This document shows, one piece after another, positions 55,460 through 64,000 of a DNA stretch of 64,000 bases. The stretch comes from Alicyclobacillus sp. SO9. GTDB taxonomy: Bacteria > Bacillota > Bacilli > Alicyclobacillales > Alicyclobacillaceae. Positions within the stretch are counted from its first letter, which is position 1. Every line of letters begins with the position of its first letter. The position numbers were made by a program, and so were the translations under genes. Location of the stretch: assembly GCF_016406125.1 (NCBI RefSeq), contig NZ_CP066339.1, positions 3,596,001 to 3,660,000 on the forward strand, written 5' to 3'. The notes under the pieces were generated by a model, which did not search any database, was not told where the DNA came from, and was given only the letters and a program-made list of their open reading frames with translations.

Positions 55460-56608
55460 CTAGTATAAGTGTTCGAGAATTGAATAAAGTGCAACTTTCG
55501 CGGAAAGCTCGTGACGCAGTACTTCCATCCATCTCATGGCATCGGCATTTGATTCTGTGTCCGAGAAGGGTACCCAGTCACGGGCTTTCAAAGCGTCTGA
55601 ATACAGATGATTCGGCGGCTCAATAAAAGGCGAAACAAACACGATGTCATTCTCGTCTAACGGTGCTCGCTTTAGCAGTTCTGTCGTCTCCAGGTGATGC
55701 GCACGGCTGCGCTGATCTCCTATACCTGCCATGACAATCGGACTGACACGCAAACCGGCCTCTTTTAAATAGGAAATGGCCGCCAATGCCTCCTCTGCCG
55801 TACCTGGTTTGTTTAGGAATTTTCTCATCTCGTCTTGCCCGCTCTCCAAGCCGACATAGACCATATCGAGACCCGCATCTCGCAGCGCAACCAGCTCTGC
55901 TTTTGATTTGCGTTGGATGTTAAAAGTGTCCATGAAGGTAGCAAACCGAACGGCCACAGACCCCAATTCGCGGTGTATCTGCTCAAACGCTCTCAACAGT
56001 CGTGCAAACGGCACCACCAAAGCATTGCCGTCCCCGAGAAACACTCCGCTTCTGTCCTGCAGACTCTCTGCAAAAAACGACCGGATTTTAGACAGGTGTT
56101 GCTGCAATTCACTCTCGTTCTTGATATGAAAAGGCCGATCGCGGTAAAAATCGCAAAACACGCACCGATTATATGAACAGCCCTCGGTGAGTTGCACAAC
56201 AACAGACTGGTACTCTCCAGGAGGCAGGATGCTCACCGGCAAGTAGATGCTCCGAAATTGGGCTTGGTCTTGAGCAAGTCTCTCCGGATTCCAATTTTGT
56301 ACCCGTTTCAGCCACTGAGCGGTCGTTGCGTCAAGACCAATCGATGACGACGGGTGCACTATCCGATACATGTCTTCCAAGAAACCTGTCTTTGTCCGCA
56401 TGTCTAGTTCCTTATATGTCCGACTGTGGCTGTCTTCTCCACTGTCAGTAACTTCAACCATACGATGGTCAAGGCCGCGGCGAACCGTCCTGTGACGGCT
56501 GGACAGCATTTTAAACCGTCCCGTTCTATCAAAGTTCACGACTTGACCATTTGTGTAAACTTGAAGCGTTCTCTCGCGGACCTTGTATTGAACAGTGTGT
56601 GTATCCAC
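55460..56608 (-). CDS. Radical SAM protein
   Basis: This is a 382-residue enzyme. The first 75 residues are a variable basic region, with a Lys/Arg-rich N-terminus. The radical SAM barrel starts at VVQLTEGCSYNRCVFCDFYR, whose three cysteines bind the [4Fe-4S] cluster with a four-residue first gap (CX4CX2C). FLGDGNALV, AVRFATFMDTFNI and GLDMVYVGLESGQDEMRKFL follow, typical of this subgroup of uncharacterised proteins. The product is unknown. Start GTG follows a G-rich site (GGGGGTGCAGCG). Confidence 0.9.
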   Translation of the reverse strand: MDTHTVQYKVRERTLQVYTNGQVVNFDRTGRFKMLSSRHRTVRRGLDHRMVEVTDSGEDSHSRTYKELDMRTKTGFLEDMYRIVHPSSSIGLDATTAQWLKRVQNWNPERLAQDQAQFRSIYLPVSILPPGEYQSVVVQLTEGCSYNRCVFCDFYRDRPFHIKNESELQQHLSKIRSFFAESLQDRSGVFLGDGNALVVPFARLLRAFEQIHRELGSVAVRFATFMDTFNIQRKSKAELVALRDAGLDMVYVGLESGQDEMRKFLNKPGTAEEALAAISYLKEAGLRVSPIVMAGIGDQRSRAHHLETTELLKRAPLDENDIVFVSPFIEPPNHLYSDALKARDWVPFSDTESNADAMRWMEVLRHELSAKVALYSILEHLY

Positions 56609-56641
56609 CGCTGCACCCCCATGTTTCCACCTGACACAGAC

Positions 56642-57625
56642 CTATTTTACTCGAATTACAGTTCTCCCGCGCACGGTTCCGTCCAGAATGGACGGCCCAA
56701 CAGTAAGAACTTCAGTCAGAGAAATTTCCGATGTCAGCCGTTCCAGCACGGTTTGGGGCATTTCGTCATGTAGTCGTTTCCATGCTTCTTTACGTGTTTC
56801 AATTGGACACATGACGGAATCAATCCCCTGCAATCCAACGCCCCGAAGAATAAAAGGAAACACACTGGTTGGCAATGTGATGCCGCCGGCAAGTCCACAG
56901 GCAGCAACCGTTCCCCCGTATGTTGTACCTGCCAACAGTGCGGCCAAGGTGTCCCCTCCAACTGTATCAACCGCTCCGGCCCATCGCTCAGATTCCAGCG
57001 GACGCGTTGGGGCATCAAAGCGACCAATGACCTCGGCTGCGCCTAAAGCCTTTAGAAAATCTGACTCTTCCTGCCTTCCCGTAGACGCATATACCTCGTA
57101 TCCATTGGCTGCCAGCAGAGCAACAGCGACACTGCCAACTCCGCCGGACGCACCTGTTACAACGACGGGCAACTCTTTTGCAATCCGCCTCTGTTCCAAA
57201 GCCATGACGGAAAGCATGGCTGTCAGCCCCGCCGTGCCATAAGCCATGGCATCACGGTGCGTCATGCCCCCTGGCAGCGGCACAAGCCACTGACTGCTGA
57301 CGCGTGCCAGTTCACTGTAACCACCCCAGTGACGCTCTCCTACCCCCCATCCGGTCAAAATGACTTCATCGCCAGGATACCAGTTTGGAGACTGAGATTC
57401 TTCTACGGTGCCGGCAAAGTCTATTCCCGGAATCATCGGATACTTCCTTACCACCTTGTTCTTGCCCGTTAACGCCAAGCCATCTTTGTAATTTAAATCT
57501 GAATAGGCTATTGAGACGAGCACATCTCCTTTCGGCAAGTCCTCCGATGGAATCCGTTTCACATCGGCCGTCACCCGGCCGTTTTCTGACTGCGTCAAGA
57601 GCACAGCGCTGAAATCCGGTTGCAT
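56642..57625 (-). CDS. Acryloyl-CoA reductase/quinone oxidoreductase, YhdH/YhfP family
   Basis: This is a 327-residue medium-chain dehydrogenase/reductase without zinc ligands. The N-terminus has VLVSIAYSDLNYKDGLALTGKNKVVRKYPMIPGIDFAG, and the cofactor loop is VVTGASGGVGSVAVALLAANGYEV, suggesting NADPH. GAVDTVGGDTLAALLA follows, and the end reads LDGTVRGRTVIRVK. YhdH/AcuI relatives reduce acryloyl-CoA or quinones; the natural substrate is not known. ATG follows AGAAGGAGG. Confidence 0.92.
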   Translation of the reverse strand: MQPDFSAVLLTQSENGRVTADVKRIPSEDLPKGDVLVSIAYSDLNYKDGLALTGKNKVVRKYPMIPGIDFAGTVEESQSPNWYPGDEVILTGWGVGERHWGGYSELARVSSQWLVPLPGGMTHRDAMAYGTAGLTAMLSVMALEQRRIAKELPVVVTGASGGVGSVAVALLAANGYEVYASTGRQEESDFLKALGAAEVIGRFDAPTRPLESERWAGAVDTVGGDTLAALLAGTTYGGTVAACGLAGGITLPTSVFPFILRGVGLQGIDSVMCPIETRKEAWKRLHDEMPQTVLERLTSEISLTEVLTVGPSILDGTVRGRTVIRVK

Positions 57626-57665
57626 AGCCTTTCCTCCTTCTTCCGGTCATTTGGGTCCGTTCCAC

Positions 57666-58082
57666 TTACCACATCTGTCTGGTAGATTCACCCTGACCGT
57701 CTTCAGTTTCTGAGGAGCCCTCAGAGCCGCCTTTCTCCTCTACTCTTTGGCTGCCGTTTGCCTTGATTTCGACATTTGCTCCCATCGCACTCTCTATCTT
57801 CGCCTTCCAAAATCTTTCGAAGCGGCGAATGTGTAGTTTATGCGCCATGCGAATCATTGGTCCGATGGCCATTTGCGCGCTGCCGAATACAAACAACCAT
57901 GTTCCCAAGTAAGTCCAGTGTTTGTAAAAGAACATGACACTGCCAACCAAGAACCAGAGGGCCAAAAGCAAATCATTTAGTATGTGCAGGTTCTCATATC
58001 GGTCGTGAATAATGACCCTTTTCGCCTTGAAGTCAATTTGAATCGTTTCATCCCCGTTGTCAATCTCCATGTCTTGCTGCAC
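57666..58082 (-). CDS. yrhK: YrhK-domain membrane protein
   Basis: This is a 138-residue protein. A hydrophilic N-terminus (about 30 residues) leads to the YrhK domain RYENLHILNDLLLALWFLVGSVMFFYKHWTYLGTWLFVFGSAQM, with two helices. A charged tail rich in Glu, Gly and Ser follows. The start is the GTG at 58082 after AAAGGAGGG. YrhK is of unknown function. It is divergent from the formate dehydrogenase gene, with 295 bases between. In Bacillus subtilis yrhK also sits in the yrh region with a formate dehydrogenase-like gene. Confidence 0.78.
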   Translation of the reverse strand: MQQDMEIDNGDETIQIDFKAKRVIIHDRYENLHILNDLLLALWFLVGSVMFFYKHWTYLGTWLFVFGSAQMAIGPMIRMAHKLHIRRFERFWKAKIESAMGANVEIKANGSQRVEEKGGSEGSSETEDGQGESTRQMW

Positions 58083-58377
58083 AGAACGTCCCTCCTTTGC
58101 CATGGCAACCATATCTCTTCCAGCACAGTCTTAGGTGTATCCGTTAACGTTCATAGTAGCATTGCATACCTCATTCATTCCAGCTATTTCACCGTTTCTA
58201 AGTCTTCCAACCGAAAATGCAGTCCTATTCTCATAATAGTCAGAACGGACTAGTACATTCTCGCCTTATGAAAGACACCTGTTGGCCTTACCATAAAATC
58301 AAAAGATATATCATCAAAATAAGTATCTCAGCTAGGCAGTATTTGACCGAACCCACTGAACGAGAGGAGGCTGTACG

Positions 58378-60444
58378 ATGGATGCTGATGCAGGAGTCCT
58401 GGAAACGGTATCTACAACGTGCAGTTTTTGCGGCACAGGATGCGGCTTGGAAGTCACTCATCAAGATAATGCCATCGTAACCGTTCGCGGCGATAAAAGT
58501 TCACCTGTGAACCATGGTGAAACGTGTGTAAAAGGATTGCAAGCCTGGAAATACGCTCAATCACCTAACCGTTTAAGATACCCTCTGGTACGAAAAGAGG
58601 GCGTACTTACGAGAGCAACATGGTCTGAAGCCATATCAACAATCGCAGCTTCCATTAAAAGAAATCTCAGCAGACACACAGCTGATGCGTTTGGTTGTCT
58701 CAGCTCGTCCAGAGCCACCAATGAGATGAACTACGTGGCCCAAAAGTTCATGAGACAAGTCATTGGCACCAACAATATCGACAGTTGTAATCGAACTTGA
58801 CACGCTCCAAGTGTCGTCAGTTTGACGACTGTATTCGGTACTGGCGCAGACACCAGCTCTTATGTCGATTTCGAAAACACTGACCTCATTATTGCCTGGG
58901 GCAGTAATACCCAGGAAGCACATCCTATTATTTATAACTGGATGCGCAGAGGACTTAAAAACGGTGCTCAGTTAGTTTTGGTGGACCCTCGTAAAGTTAC
59001 AATGGCCAGTCAGGCAACTCACTGGCTACCAGTGAAGCCTGGCACCGATATTGCGCTTGCAAATGCGATGGCTCATGTCATCATCGAAGAGAACCTGTAC
59101 AACAGGGACTTCGTTAAAAAATCGACCAGAGACTTTGACGCGTACCGGCAACATGTTGCTGAGTATACACCGGAATCTGTCTCAGACCTAACTGGTGTTA
59201 CAGCTGATGAGATTCGCACCGTGGCACGCCTCTACGCAAAGGCACCCCGTGCCGTCATTGCCTGGACGCTGGGCATTACAGAACATCATAATGGTTCTGA
59301 TAACGTCTACTCGCTCATTAGTTTAGCTCTGTTGACTGGACACATCGGACGTCCGGGCACTGGTTTGATGCCCTTGAGAGGACAAAACAATGTTCAAGGG
59401 GGCGCCGACATGGGAGCTCTCCCTGACAAACTCCCAGGATACGGAAACGTAGAGGACCCTAAGGCGCGCCAGCGCTGTGAAGCAGAGTGGAATGTAACCT
59501 TACCAGGTAAAAAAGGACAGAACCTCTCTCAGATGTTTGAGTCTGTTCATTCAGGTGACATTAAATTTATGTACATTGTAGGTGAAAATCCAGTTCAATC
59601 TGATGCCAATTCGGCTGCTATTGAAGCAGCTTTAAAGAGTCTGGATACGCTGGTTGTCCAAGAAATGTTCCTGACGAAAACGGCTGAGTTGGCAGACGTC
59701 GTGTTGCCTGCAGCAGGTTGGTCAGAAGTAGACGGTACCTATACTAACAGCCAGCGCGGGGTGCAACGAGTCCGAAAAGTCGTCTCGCCCCCCGGAGAAG
59801 CAAAGGATGATATCGAAATTTTTCAGATGCTGGCTCAAGAACTGGGGTATAACTGGAATTATAGGTCTGCTGAAGATGTATGGAATGAACTGCGACGCGT
59901 GTCTCCGATGCATTACGGAATTACCTATAATAAATTGGAACGAAGACGGCAGGTACAGTGGCCGTGTCCGGATGTCGACGGAAAGGATACAAAACGTCTG
60001 CATACCGACTTGCACGACGCGTCAAGCGGGCGGCGGGTACCCTTTGTTCCCGTATCCTACGAACCGCCTGCTGAGCCGGTAGATATCAACTTCCCGTTTG
60101 TCTTAATTACTGGACGAAGGCTGGCTTTTTATAACACTGGTGTCACGACCAGTGATTACGGACCAACGGTCAAAGGTCAGGAGGAGTATCTGGAGATGAA
60201 TTCAGACGATTTGGCGTCATTGAATCTGCAGAGCGGAGATACCGTGCACATCTCATCCAAGCGAGCTACATTAGCTGTACCTGTCCGGCCATCGAAGAAA
60301 ATGCAGCCTGGTCATGTGTTCATGTCGTTTCACTTTCCCGACCAAGTGAACACAAACCTCTTGACCAACGATTTCACAGATAAGAATTCAGGTGTTGCTC
60401 CTTACAAGTACACGGCGGTTCGAATTGAGCCGATTGCTAAGTGA
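58378..60444 (+). CDS. fdhF: Formate dehydrogenase, molybdopterin-dependent, predicted selenoprotein (TGA at 58798-58800 = Sec141)
   Basis: Formate dehydrogenases of this class oxidise formate with a molybdenum or tungsten bis-pterin cofactor and a [4Fe-4S] cluster. The frame opens at ATG 58378 (GAGGAGG in front) and is stopped once by TGA at codon 141. It then continues in phase to 60444 without another stop, 688 residues in all. The cluster cysteines are Cys15, Cys18, Cys22 and Cys50, and Lys52 follows Cys50 as in E. coli FdhF. The codon sits in NNIDSCNRT-U-HAPSV, the place of Sec140-His141 of FdhF. A hairpin at 58813-58829 fits a SECIS. Length and layout match FdhF (short form without N-terminal ferredoxin domain). 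A nonsense mutation is the alternative. Confidence 0.88.
58801..58830 (+). promoter_or_regulatory. Candidate bacterial SECIS element
   Basis: Directly after the in-frame TGA, GTCGTCA (58813-58819) and TGACGAC (58823-58829) form a 7-bp stem with a G-T-T loop (58820-58822). The loop GU is about 20 bases from the TGA, within the range known for bacterial SECIS elements bound by SelB. The stem is coding at the same time. Confidence 0.65.
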
Positions 60445-60503
60445 TGTTACACATTGGCTAGTCTCCTCCTGGAGGCACGAAACGACTAGGACATTGTGAA
60501 CGA

Positions 60504-60534
60504 ACTCGGGCTCGCCCCTGGCAGCCCGAGTTTT
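60504..60534 (+). terminator. Terminator after the formate dehydrogenase gene
   Basis: ACTCGGGCT and AGCCCGAGT pair around a 10-base loop, followed by TTTTCC. The remaining gap to 60809 has no recognisable gene. Confidence 0.88.
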
Positions 60535-60809
60535 CCTTTCATTTCATTAACGATCCCGTACGCTGAGCTGACAGCGACAACAAGTACGTGACCCGATAAA
60601 CAGATGTTCTACGAACCTCGGCTTGTTTGCATTTCTTGAGACAGAAATCACTAGTCTTATGTTACTACCACAATCGGTAACAATAGAGGTTTTCGCTCCA
60701 CTGACTCCAGTGTATCATCGACGTTAGTAAAGTCCATGAACAAAGATAAGCAGCCAAAATCCGGATGCCAGCAACTGGTGACGAGATAGGTTGAGAGGAG
60801 GGAAATACC

Positions 60810-61694
60810 GTGAACCCGAGCAAAAAGAAACCAAGCCTGTTCTCGATGACAATGATAACCGTTACTGTGTTGTTTGTTTCCGGGTATGTTGCCGGAGTCC
60901 ATATTCCAGTCTCGCACGCCCAACCGCAAACATCCAAAGCCAGTGCGCACAGCGTAACCGTGACGTCTAAATCAACAGCTCCTCGTGTTAAAGAGAGTGT
61001 GTCTTTCCCTGCAATCATCGATAAGGCTCTACAAGAGGTTCACGCAAAAGGCGTTGCGACTGCCGACGCGCCAACAGTTCTTCCGACTTCTGTTTTGAGG
61101 AAAGGTCATCTGTTAACGAGGGTAACAGTCCAGACAAAAGCTCTAGATACTGCATACAATGTTCTCTTCACGACTGACAACCACCGCGTAGCGGATTTTT
61201 CCGAAAACAAATACAAAACCTCTATGGCAGCAAGAACAGGCACATTTCTTTCAAGTGGCAGTTTGCCAAAGGGAACCAAGAAAAGTTCGGTGAAAATAGG
61301 CTCCATAGAGGCAACGAGTATTACATATCAGCCGACAGGCAACCATAGTATCAATCAAGGCAGTCCCTTTGCCCTAGTACAGTGGACGCAAAACCGCTGG
61401 AGCATCACTGTTCGGGACGCAGGTACAAGTACGATTCCATTGCCGGAAGCGCAAAAGGTTGCTCACTTCGTCGTTACTCATGGACTGCCCGCGCCGAACA
61501 CACAGGCGTCGCTCCTAGTCACGGTACAAACACCGACTTCTGGCATACCGGCGAATCTCGACGGTCGCAGTGTCAGTGCATATGCGGTGTGGCAGGATGG
61601 CAAACGAGTCTACGAAACAGATGCATATACAGCCTGTGAAGAGCCTGTTGAAACAGTATTCTCAATGGCTCGTTCCATGGAATCCTACCCCTAA
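60810..61694 (+). CDS. Exported protein of unknown function
   Basis: This is a 294-residue protein with an N-terminal hydrophobic segment (LFSMTMITVTVLFVSGYVAGV) and a signal-peptidase-like site (VSHA-QP). It is probably secreted or anchored. A Ser/Thr/Lys-rich stretch follows. The rest is rich in beta-type sequence (ITYQPTGNHSINQGSPFALV, VAHFVVTHGLP) without family signature. Start is a GTG after GAGAGGAGGG. I do not recognise it. Confidence 0.75.
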   Translation: MNPSKKKPSLFSMTMITVTVLFVSGYVAGVHIPVSHAQPQTSKASAHSVTVTSKSTAPRVKESVSFPAIIDKALQEVHAKGVATADAPTVLPTSVLRKGHLLTRVTVQTKALDTAYNVLFTTDNHRVADFSENKYKTSMAARTGTFLSSGSLPKGTKKSSVKIGSIEATSITYQPTGNHSINQGSPFALVQWTQNRWSITVRDAGTSTIPLPEAQKVAHFVVTHGLPAPNTQASLLVTVQTPTSGIPANLDGRSVSAYAVWQDGKRVYETDAYTACEEPVETVFSMARSMESYP

Positions 61695-61860
61695 GTGCTG
61701 CAAAGCAGTTGCTGCCAATGTTAAGCTGTAAACAACGGAGAAGAACGCTGATTGTGCATCTAGCGTCCATTGGTGGTCGCAGGACCTGCCACTTTGATGC
61801 AAATTCGAGCTTTTCTTGCTATAAATTGGGGAGCTCCGTCCGGAAGGCAGTTGATGACCT

Positions 61861-62508
61861 GTGCAGCGCTGGCAACTACTTGCAAACAAATCCCTCTGGG
61901 TTAAATTAACCGTTATTGTGGTATTTTGTTCGCTCCTTTCACTTATTTACCTCAATTCTAATCACCACGTCATTCAGGCATTGCAGGGCTTCGGTTGGGG
62001 CGGTATTGTCATCAGCATCTTCCTCATGACGATGCTTTGCTTAACTCCAATTCCGTCAGAAAGTCTTTTGTTCGTTCTGATGCGCGTATATGGAATCGCT
62101 TGGGGCGTATTTTACGGGTGGATCGGACTGGTCTTGAGCAGCATTATCATTTTCATTGTGATGAGAAAACTCGGATCGGAGTTTGTACAGTCCAAAACCT
62201 ATCCTAAGTGGTTTCAAATGATTGATAGTGCCATCTCAACAACCGGTATTCGCGGACTCCTTATTTCTCGACTTTTGCCTATTCCAGCGTTTTTCTCAAG
62301 CCTCATTATTGCCATCATGCCGTCCGTAAGATTTCGGGACTATTTGTGGACAAGTGCCGTTTCTGTAATCCCCTATTACCTTGGCATCATGCTTATCTAT
62401 AAAGGACTGACAGGGTCTGTGGCAGTCTGGCTGCCTCTGGGGGTCTTGGTACTTTTAGGGCTCTCACTGTTGAGTTCCCGCATCAAGAAACGCCAGAACT
62501 TTTGGTGA
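61861..62508 (+). CDS. TVP38/TMEM64 (VTT/DedA-like) membrane protein
   Basis: This is a 215-residue protein with about five helices. It has MTMLCLTPIPSESLLFVLMRVYGIAWG, FYGWIGLVLSSIIIFIVMRKLG and ISRLLPIPAFFSSLIIAI, the VTT-domain pattern (re-entrant loops with Gly and Pro, then an Arg-containing motif). Relatives are lipid scramblase or flippase-type proteins such as DedA and UptA. The start is a GTG with a weak GGAAGG site, so the N-terminus is uncertain. It lies 166 bases after the exported protein gene. Confidence 0.85.
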   Translation: MQRWQLLANKSLWVKLTVIVVFCSLLSLIYLNSNHHVIQALQGFGWGGIVISIFLMTMLCLTPIPSESLLFVLMRVYGIAWGVFYGWIGLVLSSIIIFIVMRKLGSEFVQSKTYPKWFQMIDSAISTTGIRGLLISRLLPIPAFFSSLIIAIMPSVRFRDYLWTSAVSVIPYYLGIMLIYKGLTGSVAVWLPLGVLVLLGLSLLSSRIKKRQNFW

Positions 62509-62581
62509 GAGCCCTAAAATCAATCGCATTATTCAAGCGGTACATGCTAGAACAAATGGAATATGGTTGTTACCGTCAACT

Positions 62582-63421
62582 TTACTCTGTCTCTGCACTA
62601 TCCGCTAGTTCTTCAGCTTGATACCCCGAATACGATACCCGCTTGTCACGATTCTTAACGAATACCCAGATTGCGACGCCAATCCCAATCACCACTGAGA
62701 CCAAAGCTGTGTACTGTGCTGCATCCCAGCCCAGAGCAAAACGCGGCGAATCTCCTCGCAGCATCTCCATAAAGAACCTCATCGCATTGTACGTAATGAG
62801 ATAATAGGAAAAAGCTGTACCGGAAGGCCATTTCTTCTTGCGTTGGAACAAAATCAAAAGAACAGCAAACAGAATGATGTCTGCTTGAGCCTCCCATACC
62901 ACTGACGGCCAGAGGGGCTGTCCAGGATACTGTTGTGCTGCCAATGTGCTCTTCGGAAACAGGACTCCAAAATTGTGGTGCGTAGGAGCTCCGTATGCAC
63001 TGCCATTCATGAAGTCGGCATCACGTCCGATGCTCTGACCAATCAGGATGCCGGGTGCGGCTAAATCGGCAAAGTGAAAGAGGCTACGTTTCTTCCTCCA
63101 CAGATACCAAACGCCGGCTGCAAAACCACCCACAATTCCCCCCTGAATGGACAGACCTCCGTTCCACACGGCAATAATCTGGCCTAAGTGATGCGCATAA
63201 AAAGACCAGTCAAAGAAAAACACCTGCCAAAATCTGGCGCCGATAATTCCGCCCAGCAGGCAGAGGGGACCCATGTTCCACCAGTGTTCGCTGTCGCCTG
63301 GTTCGCCGTACACTTTCGTGAAATAAAGTGTGACAGCAAGTCCAAGCAAAAAAGCCAGCGCAAAAATGGTGCTGTAGGAGCGAACTGGAAAGGAACCAAT
63401 GTGAAACCAATACGAATGCAT
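62582..63421 (-). CDS. lgt: Prolipoprotein diacylglyceryl transferase
   Basis: Lgt transfers diacylglycerol to the lipobox cysteine of prolipoproteins. The protein is 279 residues with seven helices. The N-terminus reads FHIGSFPVRSYSTIFALAFLLG, and FDWSFYAHHLGQIIAVWNGGLSIQGGIVGGFAAG contains the conserved His-Gly region. The signature GRxGNFxNxE is here GRDADFMNGSAYG, with Asp in place of the Asn that is essential in E. coli. The start is the ATG at 63421 after GAGGTGC; the GTG three codons upstream has no spacing. It is needed for the lipoproteins at 14010, 26066 and 47277. Confidence 0.93.
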   Translation of the reverse strand: MHSYWFHIGSFPVRSYSTIFALAFLLGLAVTLYFTKVYGEPGDSEHWWNMGPLCLLGGIIGARFWQVFFFDWSFYAHHLGQIIAVWNGGLSIQGGIVGGFAAGVWYLWRKKRSLFHFADLAAPGILIGQSIGRDADFMNGSAYGAPTHHNFGVLFPKSTLAAQQYPGQPLWPSVVWEAQADIILFAVLLILFQRKKKWPSGTAFSYYLITYNAMRFFMEMLRGDSPRFALGWDAAQYTALVSVVIGIGVAIWVFVKNRDKRVSYSGYQAEELADSAETE

Positions 63422-63522
63422 CTCTTGCACCTCAATCTTTGTCCAAAGTATTTATCAGGTACGTGTCTGTCCAAATTGAACTTCTTTATTGTAACGTACT
63501 CGTCCTGATTAGGCACACTCAA

Positions 63523-64000
63523 TTAGAAAAACTCTGAATGCAGTCTGGTTTTAGCTATTTTCCCTAAGGACTGTAATTCCTTTAGGTGCATATCGAAGGT
63601 CTGCATTCCATAAGATTTGCCCGTCTGCATTGTAGAACGAATTTGATGAATCTTTTCAGTTCGAATTAAGTTCGCTACTGCAGCCGTGTTGATGAGTATC
63701 TCCATCACAGCCACCCGGCTTTTGCCGTCTGACGAGACCACTAGCTTTTGTGCCACCACACCCTGCAGAACCCCGGCCAATTGAACACGTATTTGCGCCT
63801 GTTGACCAGGCGGATAGACGTCAACAATTCGGTCTATTGTCTGCACCGCATCTCCCGTATGCATCGTAGCAAAGACCAGGTGTCCAGTTTCGGCCGCAGT
63901 AATAGCCGTGCTGATGGTCTCTAAATCGCGCATTTCTCCCACCAAAATGACATCGGGATCTTGGCGCAAAGACGCTCTCAAGGCAGGAGCAAACCCTTTC
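63523..64000 (-). CDS. pilT: Type IV pilus retraction ATPase PilT, C-terminal part (cut by window edge)
   Basis: The frame runs from the right edge (KGFAPALRASL) to 63523, showing the last 158 residues or so. It contains the Walker B region DPDVILVGEMRDLETIS, the His box GHLVFATMHTGDAVQTIDRIVDVYP and the C-terminal QTFDMHLKELQSLGKI, all of the PilT subfamily of secretion ATPases. PilT depolymerises type IV pili for twitching motility. The start lies beyond the window, and lgt follows 101 bases downstream. Confidence 0.93.
   Translation of the reverse strand, partial: KGFAPALRASLRQDPDVILVGEMRDLETISTAITAAETGHLVFATMHTGDAVQTIDRIVDVYPPGQQAQIRVQLAGVLQGVVAQKLVVSSDGKSRVAVMEILINTAAVANLIRTEKIHQIRSTMQTGKSYGMQTFDMHLKELQSLGKIAKTRLHSEFF

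Noticed and set aside
58378-58800. A short stand-alone protein of 140 residues ending at the TGA, with a second gene starting at 58822
   Set aside because: Both parts belong to one formate dehydrogenase, in the same frame and with no ribosome site before 58822. The TGA is at the selenocysteine codon.

Overview
The window is a chromosomal segment of an endospore-forming, Gram-positive bacterium of the Bacillales. The supporting evidence is a YtxC-type sporulation gene, an alpha/beta small acid-soluble spore protein, a LiaFSR-type envelope-stress cluster, a PAS histidine kinase of sporulation-kinase type, strong Shine-Dalgarno sites with many GTG and TTG starts, and sigma-A promoters. Mixed base composition and a pilT-type ATPase would fit an Alicyclobacillaceae-like organism, but that placement is inference. 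I see no insertion sequence, prophage or CRISPR array.

Layout. 1-9.6 kb: ytxC (cut by the left edge), tRNA-Val, a thioesterase, panD, tRNA-Leu, a carboxylesterase, an orphan pair of peptide/nickel-type ABC permeases, an MFS efflux gene with its TetR regulator, and small membrane proteins. 9.6-17.2 kb: a DMT transporter, a second TetR regulator diverging from a YtaF/MntP-like protein, a BlaI/BlaR1-type regulatory pair followed by a lipoprotein gene with a large BlaI-like palindrome, and tRNA-Cys, tRNA-Phe and tRNA-Ala. 17.2-25.2 kb: speD, rhomboid protease, htpX, small proteins, a CBS-domain protein, SASP and liaFSR. 25.3-30.5 kb: tpx, a betaine-type binding protein, a ComA/YitD-like synthase, a second MntP-like protein and a UbiB kinase. 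30.5-35.5 kb: malic enzyme and thrC-thrB-hom. 35.5-37.5 kb: an exported alkaline-phosphatase-superfamily protein behind a five-repeat Pho box. 37.5-45.4 kb: the branched-chain amino acid operon ilvE-ilvB-ilvN-ilvC-leuB-leuC-leuD with a clear promoter, two cre-like boxes and a CodY-like box, but no leuA. 45.6-64 kb: a GH25 lysozyme, a polysaccharide deacetylase with a TPR partner, the glyoxylate shunt (aceB, aceA), an ABC ATPase, the PAS kinase, a radical SAM protein, an oxidoreductase, YrhK, a formate dehydrogenase, a VTT-domain protein, lgt and the end of pilT.

The most striking object is the formate dehydrogenase at 58378-60444. Its reading frame is interrupted only by one TGA, exactly where the selenocysteine of FdhF-type enzymes lies, and a hairpin resembling a bacterial SECIS follows directly. 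Read through, it is a full-length 688-residue selenoprotein. Other regulatory circuits readable from the sequence are the BlaI/BlaR1 lipoprotein locus, the Pho box, and the CcpA/CodY signals of the ilv-leu operon.
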